64,000 nucleotides of DNA, from contig NZ_BMPQ01000009.1 of NCBI RefSeq assembly GCF_014647675.1, positions 259,827 through 323,826 of the forward strand, in the 5' to 3' direction. Shown here one piece after another: positions 8,564 through 16,939 of the stretch (the first letter of the stretch is position 1; the number at the start of each line of letters is the position of its first letter). The notes below the pieces were generated by a model. It saw only the letters and a list, made by a program, of their open reading frames with translations, made no database searches and had not been told where the DNA came from. Both the position numbers and the translations under genes were made by a program. This stretch comes from Streptomyces flaveus (GTDB lineage Bacteria > Actinomycetota > Actinomycetes > Streptomycetales > Streptomycetaceae).

Positions 8564-9502
8564 ATGGGTGTCGAGATCTGTGTGGAAGGGCTGACCAAGT
8601 CCTTCGGGCAGCAGGTCATCTGGCAGGACGTGTCGCTGACGCTGCCCGCCGGGGAGGTCTCGGTCATGCTCGGGCCTTCGGGGACGGGCAAGTCGGTGTT
8701 TCTCAAGACGCTCGTGGGGCTGTTGAAGCCGGAGCGGGGGTCGGTGCGGATCGCCGGCCGGGACATCACCAAGCTCCGGGAACACGATCTGTACGAGGTG
8801 CGGAAGCTGTTCGGTGTGCTGTTTCAGGACGGCGCGCTGTTCGGGTCGATGAGCCTGTACGACAACATCGCCTTTCCGCTGCGCGAGCACACCCGTAAGC
8901 CGGAGAGCGAGATCCGGCGGATCGTGCTCGAGAAGATGGACATGGTCGGCCTGATAGGCGCCGAGGAGAAGCTGCCCGGCGAGATATCCGGCGGAATGCG
9001 CAAACGGGCCGGGCTGGCGCGGGCCCTGGTCCTCGACCCCGAGATCATCCTCTTCGACGAACCCGACTCGGGCCTCGACCCCGTCCGCGTGGCCTACCTC
9101 AACCAGCTCATCGTCGACCTCAACGCCCAGATCGACGCGACCTTCCTGATCGTCACGCACGACATCGCCTCGGCCCGCCAGGTGCCGGACAACATCGGGC
9201 TGTTGTTCCGCCGCGAGCTGGTCATGTTCGGACCCCGCGAGAAGCTGCTGACCAGCGACGAGCCCGTCGTACGGCAGTTCCTGAACGGCCGGATGCAGGG
9301 GCCGATCGGCATGGCGGAGGAGAAGGACGCCGCCCAGGTCGAGCAGGAGCTGGCGCAGCTGGACGCCCCCACCAAAGCTCCCGGCAGCCAGGCTCTGACT
9401 CCCCGCCTGCTGCCGGGTCCAGGCATCTCGCGCCCGCCCCGCTGGCAGGCGATCGCGAGCCGGGAGGCCGAGTCGCACCGGAAGGAGGTGGCCGACGCAT
9501 GA
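8564..9502 (+). CDS. Mkl/MceG-like ABC ATPase of the mce lipid importer
   Basis: ATG 8564 has GAAGGG 8 nt upstream; an in-frame GTG at 8555 overlaps that site and is less likely. The 312-residue protein has Walker A GPSGTGKS at residues 37-44, the ABC signature ISGGMRKRAGLARAL and the Walker B segment ILFDEPDSGLDP. It powers the two YrbE permeases encoded next, to which it is coupled by an ATGA overlap. The pattern matches MceG/Mkl/MlaF ATPases, which drive lipid or sterol import with Mce proteins. The C-terminal 60 residues (after about 250) form a charged Pro/Ala tail beyond the ATPase core. Confidence 0.9.
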   Translation: MGVEICVEGLTKSFGQQVIWQDVSLTLPAGEVSVMLGPSGTGKSVFLKTLVGLLKPERGSVRIAGRDITKLREHDLYEVRKLFGVLFQDGALFGSMSLYDNIAFPLREHTRKPESEIRRIVLEKMDMVGLIGAEEKLPGEISGGMRKRAGLARALVLDPEIILFDEPDSGLDPVRVAYLNQLIVDLNAQIDATFLIVTHDIASARQVPDNIGLLFRRELVMFGPREKLLTSDEPVVRQFLNGRMQGPIGMAEEKDAAQVEQELAQLDAPTKAPGSQALTPRLLPGPGISRPPRWQAIASREAESHRKEVADA

Positions 9503-10269
9503 GCCTGTCGCCCACCGGAGCGCTCAGGCAGTCCGGCAACCTGTTCGCGATGGCCCTGGACGTCGTCCGGACCATGCCCCGACGTCCTTTCCAGGCACGG
9601 GAGTTCATCCAGCAGGCCTGGTTCGTCGCGAGCGTGACCATCCTGCCGACGGCCCTCGTCTCGATCCCCTTCGGCGCGGTCATCGCCTTGCAGATCGGCA
9701 GCCTCACGCGGCAGTTGGGCGCCCAGTCCTTCTCGGGCGCGGCCTCGGTGCTCGCCGTGCTGCGGGAGGCCTCGCCGATCGTCACCGCGCTGCTGATCGC
9801 GGGCGCGGGCGGCACGGCGATCTGCGCGGACCTCGGGGCGCGCAAGATCCGGGACGAGATCGACGCGATGCAGGTGCTCGGCATCGACCCGATCCACCGC
9901 CTCGTCGTGCCCCGCGTACTGGCCTCGATGGTGGTGGCCGTGCTGCTCAACGGCCTGGTGTCGGTGGTCGGCGTCGCAGGCGGCTACTTCTTCAACGTCA
10001 TCCTCCAGAACGGCACCCCCGGCGCCTACCTAGCCTCCTTCACCACCCTCGCCCAGCTCTCCGACCTCTGGGCGGCCGAGATCAAGGCCCTCGTCTTCGG
10101 AGCGATCGCCGGGATCGTCGCCTCGTACAAGGGACTGACCGCGAAGGGCGGTCCGAAGGGCGTGGGCGACGCGGTGAACCAGTCGGTGGTGATCACTTTC
10201 ATGTTGCTGTTCGTGACGAACTTCGTGATGACCGCCGTGTACTTCCAAGTCGTTCCGCAGAGGGGCTAG
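9499..10269 (+). CDS. YrbE/MlaE-family permease, first subunit
   Basis: The 256-residue integral membrane protein overlaps the ATPase stop (ATGA). It has the MlaE/YrbE domain with several transmembrane helices and the conserved cytoplasmic stretch LGARKIRDEIDAMQVLGIDP, the EIDAM..LG coupling helix that contacts the ATPase. In actinobacterial mce operons this position is YrbEA, paired with YrbEB. The two permeases form the inner-membrane channel through which lipid delivered by the Mce proteins enters. Confidence 0.92.
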   Translation: MSLSPTGALRQSGNLFAMALDVVRTMPRRPFQAREFIQQAWFVASVTILPTALVSIPFGAVIALQIGSLTRQLGAQSFSGAASVLAVLREASPIVTALLIAGAGGTAICADLGARKIRDEIDAMQVLGIDPIHRLVVPRVLASMVVAVLLNGLVSVVGVAGGYFFNVILQNGTPGAYLASFTTLAQLSDLWAAEIKALVFGAIAGIVASYKGLTAKGGPKGVGDAVNQSVVITFMLLFVTNFVMTAVYFQVVPQRG

Positions 10270-10272
10270 TCG

Positions 10273-11088
10273 ATGCGACTTCTCGACCGCCCACTTCGCT
10301 CCCTCGAAGAGCTGGGCAGCCAACTGACCTTCTACAGGCGCTCGTTGGCGTGGACAGGGCGTACCCTGCGCCGCTACAAGAAAGAGATCCTGCGGCTGCT
10401 CGCCGAGGTGAGCTTCGGCCGTGGCGCGCTCGCCGTGGTCGGCGGCACGGTCGGTGTCATCGCCTTCCTGTCGTTCTTCACCGGCACGGAGGTGGGTCTT
10501 CAGGGGTACGCCGCGCTCAACCAGCTCGGCACCTCCAACTTCGTGGCGTTCCTGTCGGCGTACTTCAACACCCGGGAGATCGCCCCGCTGGTGGCCGGGC
10601 TCGCGTTGTCCGCGACCGTCGGAGCCGGGTTCACCGCCCAGCTCGGCGCGATGCGGATCAGCGAGGAGACCGACGCCCTCGAAGTCATGGGCGTGCCCTC
10701 GTTGCCGTTCCTGGTGACGACCCGGATGATCGCCGGGTTCGTCGCCGTGATCCCGCTGTACGTGGTCGGGTTGCTGTCCTCGTACCTCGCCGCCCGGACC
10801 ATCACCACCGGCTACTACGGGCAGTCGGCGGGCACGTACGACCACTACTTCCAGCAGTATCTGCCGCCGGTCGACGTGTTCTGGTCGTTCGGCAAGGTGA
10901 TCGTCTTCGCTGTCCTGATCATCCTGGTGCACTGCTACTACGGCTACTACGCGAGCGGCGGACCGGCGAGCGTCGGCGTCGCCGTGGGCCGCGCCGTGCG
11001 GACGTCGATCGTCGCCATCAACGTCCTGGACTTCTTCCTGAGTCTCGCGATCTGGGGCGCCAACACGACTGTACGGATCGCGGGGTGA
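10273..11088 (+). CDS. YrbE/MlaE-family permease, second subunit
   Basis: The 271-residue membrane protein starts 3 nt after the first permease. It carries the matching coupling segment RISEETDALEVMGVPSLPFL and about five transmembrane helices, with the C-terminus ending in a hydrophobic helix (VLDFFLSLAIWG). In order and length it corresponds to YrbEB. The mceA gene follows directly, with its possible GTG start overlapping this stop. Confidence 0.92.
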   Translation: MRLLDRPLRSLEELGSQLTFYRRSLAWTGRTLRRYKKEILRLLAEVSFGRGALAVVGGTVGVIAFLSFFTGTEVGLQGYAALNQLGTSNFVAFLSAYFNTREIAPLVAGLALSATVGAGFTAQLGAMRISEETDALEVMGVPSLPFLVTTRMIAGFVAVIPLYVVGLLSSYLAARTITTGYYGQSAGTYDHYFQQYLPPVDVFWSFGKVIVFAVLIILVHCYYGYYASGGPASVGVAVGRAVRTSIVAINVLDFFLSLAIWGANTTVRIAG

Positions 11089-11096
11089 GCCGCCGT

Positions 11097-12344
11097 ATGA
11101 GAGTGCTGAGACTGCGGTTGTACGGCGTCGTCTTCCTCGCCGTGCTCGCGCTGCTGCTGTCGCTCGCCGTGGCCGTCTACCAGCAGGCGTTCACCCCGGT
11201 CGTGCGCATCACGCTGGAGGCCGACAGCCTCGGCAACCAACTCGATCCGCGCGCCGACGTCAAGCTGCGCGGGCTACTAGTGGGCGAGGTGCGCGCGGTG
11301 CGGGCCGACGGCGAGAAGGCCACGTTGGACATCGCGCTCAAGCCGGAGCACGTCGCGCACATTCCCGCCGACGTGCACGCGCGGCTGCTGCCCAAGACGC
11401 TGTTCGGCGAGAAGTACGTCGACCTGGTGGCGCCCCGGGACACGAACGCCCGGGCCATCCGCGCCGGGGACGTCATCACCCAGGACCGTACGAAGGCCGG
11501 TATCGAGTTGCAGCAACTGCTGAACGATCTGCTGCCGTTGCTGCGGACCGTGCAGCCCGGCAAGCTCAACGCCACGCTCTCGGCGTTCTCCACCGCGCTG
11601 GAGGGGCGCGGCGACCGGATCGGCGACAACCTCGTTCGCGTCGAGGACTATCTGCGCCGCCTCAACCCGCACATGCCGTCCCTGAAGGAGGACATCGCGC
11701 GGTTCGCCGACGTCGCCGAAGTGTACGGAGACGCGGCACCCGACCTGATGAAGATCCTGCGCAACACCGTCACCACCAGCCGCACCCTCGTCGAGAAGCG
11801 GGACCAACTGGCCGCCGCACTCACCGCGACCACCGGCGTCGCGGGCACCGCGGACGAGTTCCTCGACGACAACGGCGACCGGCTGATCACCCTCGGCCGG
11901 GTCTCCCGCCCCACGCTTGACCTCTTCGCCCGCTATTCGCCCGAGTACCCCTGCCTCCTCGACGGCCTGGTCCGGCAGGAGGAAGCCGCGGAGGAGGCGT
12001 TCCGCGGCGGCAAGATGCGCATCACCCTCGAAGTCGTCCGGCAGCGGCCCGCGTACGAACCGGGTGAGGAGCCGCGCTACGGCGAGCGGTCCGGGCCCGA
12101 CTGCCGAGGTCTGCCCCATCCGGGGGTGCCCGCACCGCCCACGAAGCTCAACGACGGTACGTCATCGGGGAGTTCGGGCAACAGTCTGCCCGGCGGAATC
12201 GATGTGTCCGCCACCGAGGCCGAACAGCGCGCGGTCGGCTCCCTCGTGGCGCCCGCCATGGGCGTGCCCGCCGACGAGGTACCGCCGGTCGCGACCCTGC
12301 TTTTCGGCCCGATGGCCCGCGGAACGGCGGTGAGCGTCGCATGA
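11097..12344 (+). CDS. mceA: Mce protein, first of six (MceA position)
   Basis: ATG 11097 has GGGGTGA upstream and gives 415 residues; GTG 11085, overlapping the previous stop, would add four. A membrane anchor at about residues 7-29 is followed by the MCE domain (about 35-115), with the usual PRADVKLRGLLVGEVRAV and KTLFGEKYVDLVAP segments. A long helical region and a C-terminal part containing PDCRGLPHPGVP follow. Mce proteins assemble as a heterohexamer or tube outside the membrane and carry lipids to the YrbE permeases. The letter is assigned by order only. Confidence 0.9.
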   Translation: MRVLRLRLYGVVFLAVLALLLSLAVAVYQQAFTPVVRITLEADSLGNQLDPRADVKLRGLLVGEVRAVRADGEKATLDIALKPEHVAHIPADVHARLLPKTLFGEKYVDLVAPRDTNARAIRAGDVITQDRTKAGIELQQLLNDLLPLLRTVQPGKLNATLSAFSTALEGRGDRIGDNLVRVEDYLRRLNPHMPSLKEDIARFADVAEVYGDAAPDLMKILRNTVTTSRTLVEKRDQLAAALTATTGVAGTADEFLDDNGDRLITLGRVSRPTLDLFARYSPEYPCLLDGLVRQEEAAEEAFRGGKMRITLEVVRQRPAYEPGEEPRYGERSGPDCRGLPHPGVPAPPTKLNDGTSSGSSGNSLPGGIDVSATEAEQRAVGSLVAPAMGVPADEVPPVATLLFGPMARGTAVSVA

Positions 12345-13393
12345 GCACAGGACGTACGAAGCCGACGGGAGCCCGGCAGACCGCCGCGCCGCTCATCAAG
12401 TTCAGCCTGTTCGCGGTGGTGACGATCCTGGCGACGGCCCTGCTCGCCGCCACGATCGTCAACATCTCCTTCACTCCCGAGCACACGTACCGCGCGGTGT
12501 TCAGCGACGTCACAGGCCTGGAGGAGGGCGACGACATACGGGTGGCCGGGGTGCGGGTCGGCGAGGTCGAGGGCATCCGGATCAAGGACCGTACGCGGGC
12601 GGAGGTGAGCTTCACGGTCAGCGAGGACCGTCCGCTGCTGCGCAGCACCGGCGCGGTCGTCCGCTACCGGAACCTGGTCGGACAGCGGTACATCGCGCTG
12701 ACCGAAGGTGCGGGCGACGGGACACGGCTGCGGCCCGGCGGCACGATTCCGCTGTCCCGGACCCGGCCCGCCCTGGATCTCAACGCGCTGCTGAACGGCT
12801 TCAAGCCGCTGTTCGCCGCGCTCAGCCCCAAGGACGTCAACCAGCTCGCCACCGAGATCATCAAGACGCTTCAGGGCGAGGGCGGCACCGTCAACAGCCT
12901 GCTCGCACACACGGCTTCGCTCACGACCACCCTCGCGGACCGCGACCAGCTGATCGGTTCCGTGATCGACAACCTCAACACCGTGCTGCAGACGCTCGAC
13001 CGGCGCGGCGCCCGCTTCTCCGGACTGCTCAAGCAGTTGCGGCGGGTGATCTCCGGACTGTCCGCCGACCGCAAGCCCATCGGCGACTCGCTGGTGAGCA
13101 TCGGCGACCTGGCCGCGGCCACCTCGGGACTGCTCGAGGACGCGCGCCCACCCCTGAAGGACGACATCACCGAGCTGACCGATTTGACCGGAACGCTGAA
13201 CAAGAACGAGAAGACCGTGGAGGGCGTCCTGAAGCGGCTGCCGAACAAGCTCAACGAGCTGACGGGGACGGCGTCCTATGGCTCCTGGTTCAACTTCTAT
13301 CTCTGCGACTTCGACGGCCGCATCGTGCTGCCGAAGACGAAGCAGGTGCTCACTCCCGAGCTGCACGTGGCGAGGGCGAGGTGTGGCGGATGA
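12341..13393 (+). CDS. mceB: Mce protein, second of six (MceB position)
   Basis: The 350-residue protein is coupled to mceA by ATGA. A transmembrane anchor lies at about residues 20-44, with the MCE domain at about 48-130 (FSDVTGLEEGDDIRVAGVRV, then RNLVGQRYIALTEG). The remainder is a long helical, coiled-coil-like stretch that forms the needle of the Mce assembly in this family. The C-terminus contains FNFYLCDFDGRIVLP, a short Cys-containing segment typical of MceB-type proteins. No anomaly was seen. Confidence 0.9.
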   Translation: MSTGRTKPTGARQTAAPLIKFSLFAVVTILATALLAATIVNISFTPEHTYRAVFSDVTGLEEGDDIRVAGVRVGEVEGIRIKDRTRAEVSFTVSEDRPLLRSTGAVVRYRNLVGQRYIALTEGAGDGTRLRPGGTIPLSRTRPALDLNALLNGFKPLFAALSPKDVNQLATEIIKTLQGEGGTVNSLLAHTASLTTTLADRDQLIGSVIDNLNTVLQTLDRRGARFSGLLKQLRRVISGLSADRKPIGDSLVSIGDLAAATSGLLEDARPPLKDDITELTDLTGTLNKNEKTVEGVLKRLPNKLNELTGTASYGSWFNFYLCDFDGRIVLPKTKQVLTPELHVARARCGG

Positions 13394-14502
13394 CCCGCAA
13401 GCACCGCCCGGAGCCCCTGGTGAAGGTCCGCATCGACCCGCCGAAGCTGCCGAGGTTCCTTCGGCCTAGGCTGCCGAGAATCCCGCAGCCGAGGCTGCCT
13501 CGGATACGGCTTCGCCCACGCCTGAAGCCGTTCCGGGACCGGAACCCCGTCGTCATCGGCGCCGCCGGCCTCACCGCCCTCGCGCTGCTGACCTTCGCCG
13601 CGTTCAACGCCGACAGTCTCCCGCTGATCGGCGGCGGCCGGACGTACAGCGCGGCCTTCTCGGAGGCGGGCGGGCTCAAGGCGGGCGACGAAGTGCGGAT
13701 CGCCGGGGTCAAGGTCGGCAAGGTCGAGGAGGTCGATCTGGACGGCGACCACGTCAAGGTCACCTTCAAGGTCAAGGGCGAGCCTGGGTTCGGCCCGGCG
13801 ACCGGTGCGTCGATCCGCGTCAAGACGATCCTCGGCGCGAAGTATCTCGCGCTGCATCCGAAGGGGCCGGGGCAGTTGAAGCCCGGCAGCGAGATCCCGC
13901 TGCGGCGGACGGTCGCGGCGTACGACGTCGTGCAGGCCTTCAGCGATCTGACCACCACGACCGAGGAGGTCGACACGGAGCGGCTCGCGCAGGCGCTGGA
14001 CACCATCTCCACCACCTTCCAGGACTCGCCCGCCGAGGTGCGGGCGTCCGTCAAGGGGCTGTCGCGGATCTCGAAGACGGTGGCCTCTCGCGACAAGGCG
14101 CTGCGCGAACTCCTCGACCACGCGAACGGGGTCACCGGGGTGCTGGCCGAGCGTTCCGAGGACTTCTCCGCACTCGTCAAGGACGGCGACAAGCTGTTCA
14201 AGGAGATCAACAAGCGGCGCACGGCGATCCACAACCTGCTCAAGAGCTCCGCCGCGCTCGGCATCCAGCTCTCCGGTCTGGTCGAGGACAACAGCAAGGA
14301 GATCGGGCCCGCTCTCAAGGGCCTCAACACCTTCGTGAAGATGCTCGAACGCAACCAGTCGAGCCTCGACCGGAGCGTCAAACTGCTCGCCCCCTATGTG
14401 CGGGTCTTCACCAACACCCTCGGCAACGGCCGCTGGTTCGACAGCTACATCCAGAACCTGGTCGCCGCTCCGGTGGTGCCGCGGACGGGAGGCTCGCGAT
14501 GA
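13390..14502 (+). CDS. mceC: Mce protein, third of six (MceC position)
   Basis: I choose ATG 13390, which gives an ATGA overlap with mceB and 370 residues; GTG 13381 is in frame. Before the membrane anchor (about residues 52-70) is an unusual cytoplasmic stretch of about 45 residues made of Pro/Arg/Leu steps such as LPRFLRPRLPRIPQPRLPRI. The MCE domain follows (FSEAGGLKAGDEVRIAGVKV, then KTILGAKYLALHPKG), then a helical region. The basic Pro-rich leader would sit inside the cell near the ATPase; its role is unknown. Confidence 0.9.
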   Translation: MTRKHRPEPLVKVRIDPPKLPRFLRPRLPRIPQPRLPRIRLRPRLKPFRDRNPVVIGAAGLTALALLTFAAFNADSLPLIGGGRTYSAAFSEAGGLKAGDEVRIAGVKVGKVEEVDLDGDHVKVTFKVKGEPGFGPATGASIRVKTILGAKYLALHPKGPGQLKPGSEIPLRRTVAAYDVVQAFSDLTTTTEEVDTERLAQALDTISTTFQDSPAEVRASVKGLSRISKTVASRDKALRELLDHANGVTGVLAERSEDFSALVKDGDKLFKEINKRRTAIHNLLKSSAALGIQLSGLVEDNSKEIGPALKGLNTFVKMLERNQSSLDRSVKLLAPYVRVFTNTLGNGRWFDSYIQNLVAAPVVPRTGGSR

Positions 14503-15647
14503 AGTCACCACTGGAGAGTTCACCCATGGCTCGCCGTCTGGCCCTGGTCACCGCCCTGGCCGTGGTCGCGACGCTCGCCGTCGTGCTGTGGCCTCGTTCG
14601 GAGCCCGTGCGCGTGACGGCGTACTTCCCGCGCACCGTCGGTATCTACCCCGGCTCGGACGTCCGCGTCCTCGGGGTCCGGATCGGCGAGGTCAAGAAGA
14701 TCACGCCGGAGGGCAAGCGGGTGCGGGTGGAGCTGGAGTACGAGGAGGGGCGCAAGGTACCGGCCGAGGCCAAAGCGGCCATCATCAACTCCTCGGTGGT
14801 CAGCGACCGTTACGTACAGCTGCTGCCGGTGTACCGGAAGGGCCCGGTGCTGCGGGACGGTGACGTGATCCCCGAGGCGCGTACGGCCGTACCGGTAGAG
14901 CTGGACCGGATCTTCGACAGTCTGCACACCACGTCGGAGGCGCTCGGCCCGAATGGGGCGAACGAAGACGGCTCGCTGTCACGGCTGTTGGGAGTGAGCG
15001 CCGACAACCTCGACGGGCAGGGCGAGAACCTGAACCAGACGGTCGAGGACCTTTCGCAGGCGGTCACGACCCTGTCCGACGGACGGGGGGACCTGTTCGG
15101 GACCGTACGCAACCTGCAGGTGTTCACGGCCGCGCTGGCGGCCGACGACAAGAGCGTGCGGTCGTTCAACGGCAGCCTCGCCAAGGTGGCGAAGCAGCTC
15201 GCCGGGGAGCGCAAGGACCTCGCGGCGGCGCTGAAGCACCTGGGGACGGCGCTCGGGGACATCTCCGAGTTCGTGAAGAAGAACAAGAAGTCGCTGACCT
15301 CGAACGTGAAGGGCCTCAGCAAGGTCACGAAGGTCCTCGTCACCCAACGGGCCGCTTTGGAGGAGCTGTTGGAGGTCGCGCCGACCGGTCTGTCCAATCT
15401 CCAGAACGCCTACAACGCGTCCTCCGGCACCCTCGACACCCGCAACAACCCGGACGGGCCGCAGGATCCGGCGGCGGTGCTGTGCTCATTGCTGAAGACG
15501 ACCGGGGACGAGGGCGGCAAGAACCCGGACTGCGGGGATCTGAAGAAGCTCTTCGACTCCCTGCCCGAGGTGCCGCGGGCCCCGGCGGTGCCGAGTACGG
15601 GCACGGTCGACCGGACGCTGGGCGGAATTCTGGGGGCGAGCGCATGA
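14499..15647 (+). CDS. mceD: Mce protein, fourth of six (MceD position)
   Basis: The 382-residue protein starts at ATG 14499 with an ATGA overlap; an internal ATG (MARRLALVTAL) nine codons on lies next to the anchor and could also start it. The transmembrane segment is at about residues 12-32. The MCE domain shows FPRTVGIYPGSDVRVLGVRI and NSSVVSDRYVQLLPVYRKG. A long helical region ends in a Pro-rich segment near EVPRAPAVPSTG. Order and length fit MceD. Confidence 0.9.
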   Translation: MKSPLESSPMARRLALVTALAVVATLAVVLWPRSEPVRVTAYFPRTVGIYPGSDVRVLGVRIGEVKKITPEGKRVRVELEYEEGRKVPAEAKAAIINSSVVSDRYVQLLPVYRKGPVLRDGDVIPEARTAVPVELDRIFDSLHTTSEALGPNGANEDGSLSRLLGVSADNLDGQGENLNQTVEDLSQAVTTLSDGRGDLFGTVRNLQVFTAALAADDKSVRSFNGSLAKVAKQLAGERKDLAAALKHLGTALGDISEFVKKNKKSLTSNVKGLSKVTKVLVTQRAALEELLEVAPTGLSNLQNAYNASSGTLDTRNNPDGPQDPAAVLCSLLKTTGDEGGKNPDCGDLKKLFDSLPEVPRAPAVPSTGTVDRTLGGILGASA

Positions 15648-16939
15648 GCATGCTGCACAAGGGCGGGGCGGTCGCCTGGGCGGCGGTCGGTTCGGTGCTG
15701 CTGTCCGGCTGCGAGTTCAACGGCTGGTACGACGTCGAACTGCCCGGTGGCGCCGCCGCGGACGGTCACGCCTACCACGTCACGGTCGAGTTCAGGGACG
15801 TACTGGACCTTGTGCCGCAGTCGGCGGTCAAGGTCAACAACGTCACCGTGGGCGCCGTCGAGAAGGTGGAGCTGGCAGGCTGGCACGCGCGGGTACGGCT
15901 GCGCGTCGCCGACTCGGTGAAGCTGCCCGGCAACGCGGTCGCCGAGCTGCGGCAGACCAGCATGCTCGGCGAGAAGTACGTGGCGCTGTCCGCCCCGCCG
16001 GACACCGACCCCGTGGGCCGACTCGGCAACGGCGACCGGATCCCGCTGTCCCACAGCGGCCGCAACCCGGAGATCGAAGAGGTGCTGTCCGCCCTGTCCG
16101 CACTCCTCAACGGCGGCGGAGTGGCCCAGCTCAAGACGATCACCGTGGAACTCAACAAGGCTCTGGCGGGCCGGGAGAACCGGGTCAAATCCCTGCTCAA
16201 GGAGCTGAACACGTTCCTCGGCGGCCTGGACGAGCAGCGCAAGGACGTCGTGCGCGCGCTCGAGGGCATCGATCGGCTGGCCAAACGGCTGGGCAAGGAG
16301 AAGAAGACCATCGCGCGGGCCGTCGACACCATGCCGCCCGCGCTGAAGGTCCTCGCCGACCAGCGACGTGATCTGACGAAGATGCTCACCGCGCTGTCGA
16401 AGCTCGGCAAGACCGGCACCAAGGTGGTCAACGCCTCGCGGGACGACACGGTCGCGAACCTGAAGCAGCTGAGGCCGATCCTGCAACAGCTCGACAAGGC
16501 GGGCGACGATCTGCCCAACTCCCTTGAGATGCTGACCACTTACCCGTTTCCGCGCAACGCGGTGGACGCCGTCAAGGGCGACTACGTCAACCTCAAGATC
16601 ACCGCCGACCTCGATCTGACGGGCATCTACGGCAACCTCACCGACGAGCCCGGGGAGGGGGGTGGAGAGGACAAGGGCCAGGACGCCGGGCCCGAGGTCC
16701 CGGATCCGCCCGAACTCCCGGACGTACCGGACGTACCGGATCTGCCGACCCCCACGGCGCTGCCGAGCACGCCGAGCCTGCCGGACGCGCCCGTCGAGCC
16801 CTCGGCGCCCTCGGACGGCGATCCGCTGTGCCCACCGGTGTGCACCAGCAGTTACGCCGCCCACGGGACCTCGGGTGACCTTCCGTCAGGGATCGACCTC
16901 GCGCTCGCGGAGCTCATGCTGAAGGGGATACAGCCGTGA
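15644..16939 (+). CDS. mceE: Mce lipoprotein, fifth of six (MceE/LprK position)
   Basis: The start at 15644 forms ATGA with the mceD stop and gives 431 residues. The N-terminus is a lipoprotein signal with lipobox LLSGC (Cys at about residue 24), as in MceE/LprK of mycobacteria. The MCE domain follows (FRDVLDLVPQSAVKVNNVTV, then RQTSMLGEKYVALSAPP) and then the helical part. Near the C-terminus a Pro-rich tract of about 45 residues (VPDPPELPDVPDVPDLPTP and on) precedes a Cys-containing end (DPLCPPVCTSSYA). The Pro-rich tract resembles the tail of the sigma factor upstream of the operon. Confidence 0.92.
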   Translation: MSMLHKGGAVAWAAVGSVLLSGCEFNGWYDVELPGGAAADGHAYHVTVEFRDVLDLVPQSAVKVNNVTVGAVEKVELAGWHARVRLRVADSVKLPGNAVAELRQTSMLGEKYVALSAPPDTDPVGRLGNGDRIPLSHSGRNPEIEEVLSALSALLNGGGVAQLKTITVELNKALAGRENRVKSLLKELNTFLGGLDEQRKDVVRALEGIDRLAKRLGKEKKTIARAVDTMPPALKVLADQRRDLTKMLTALSKLGKTGTKVVNASRDDTVANLKQLRPILQQLDKAGDDLPNSLEMLTTYPFPRNAVDAVKGDYVNLKITADLDLTGIYGNLTDEPGEGGGEDKGQDAGPEVPDPPELPDVPDVPDLPTPTALPSTPSLPDAPVEPSAPSDGDPLCPPVCTSSYAAHGTSGDLPSGIDLALAELMLKGIQP

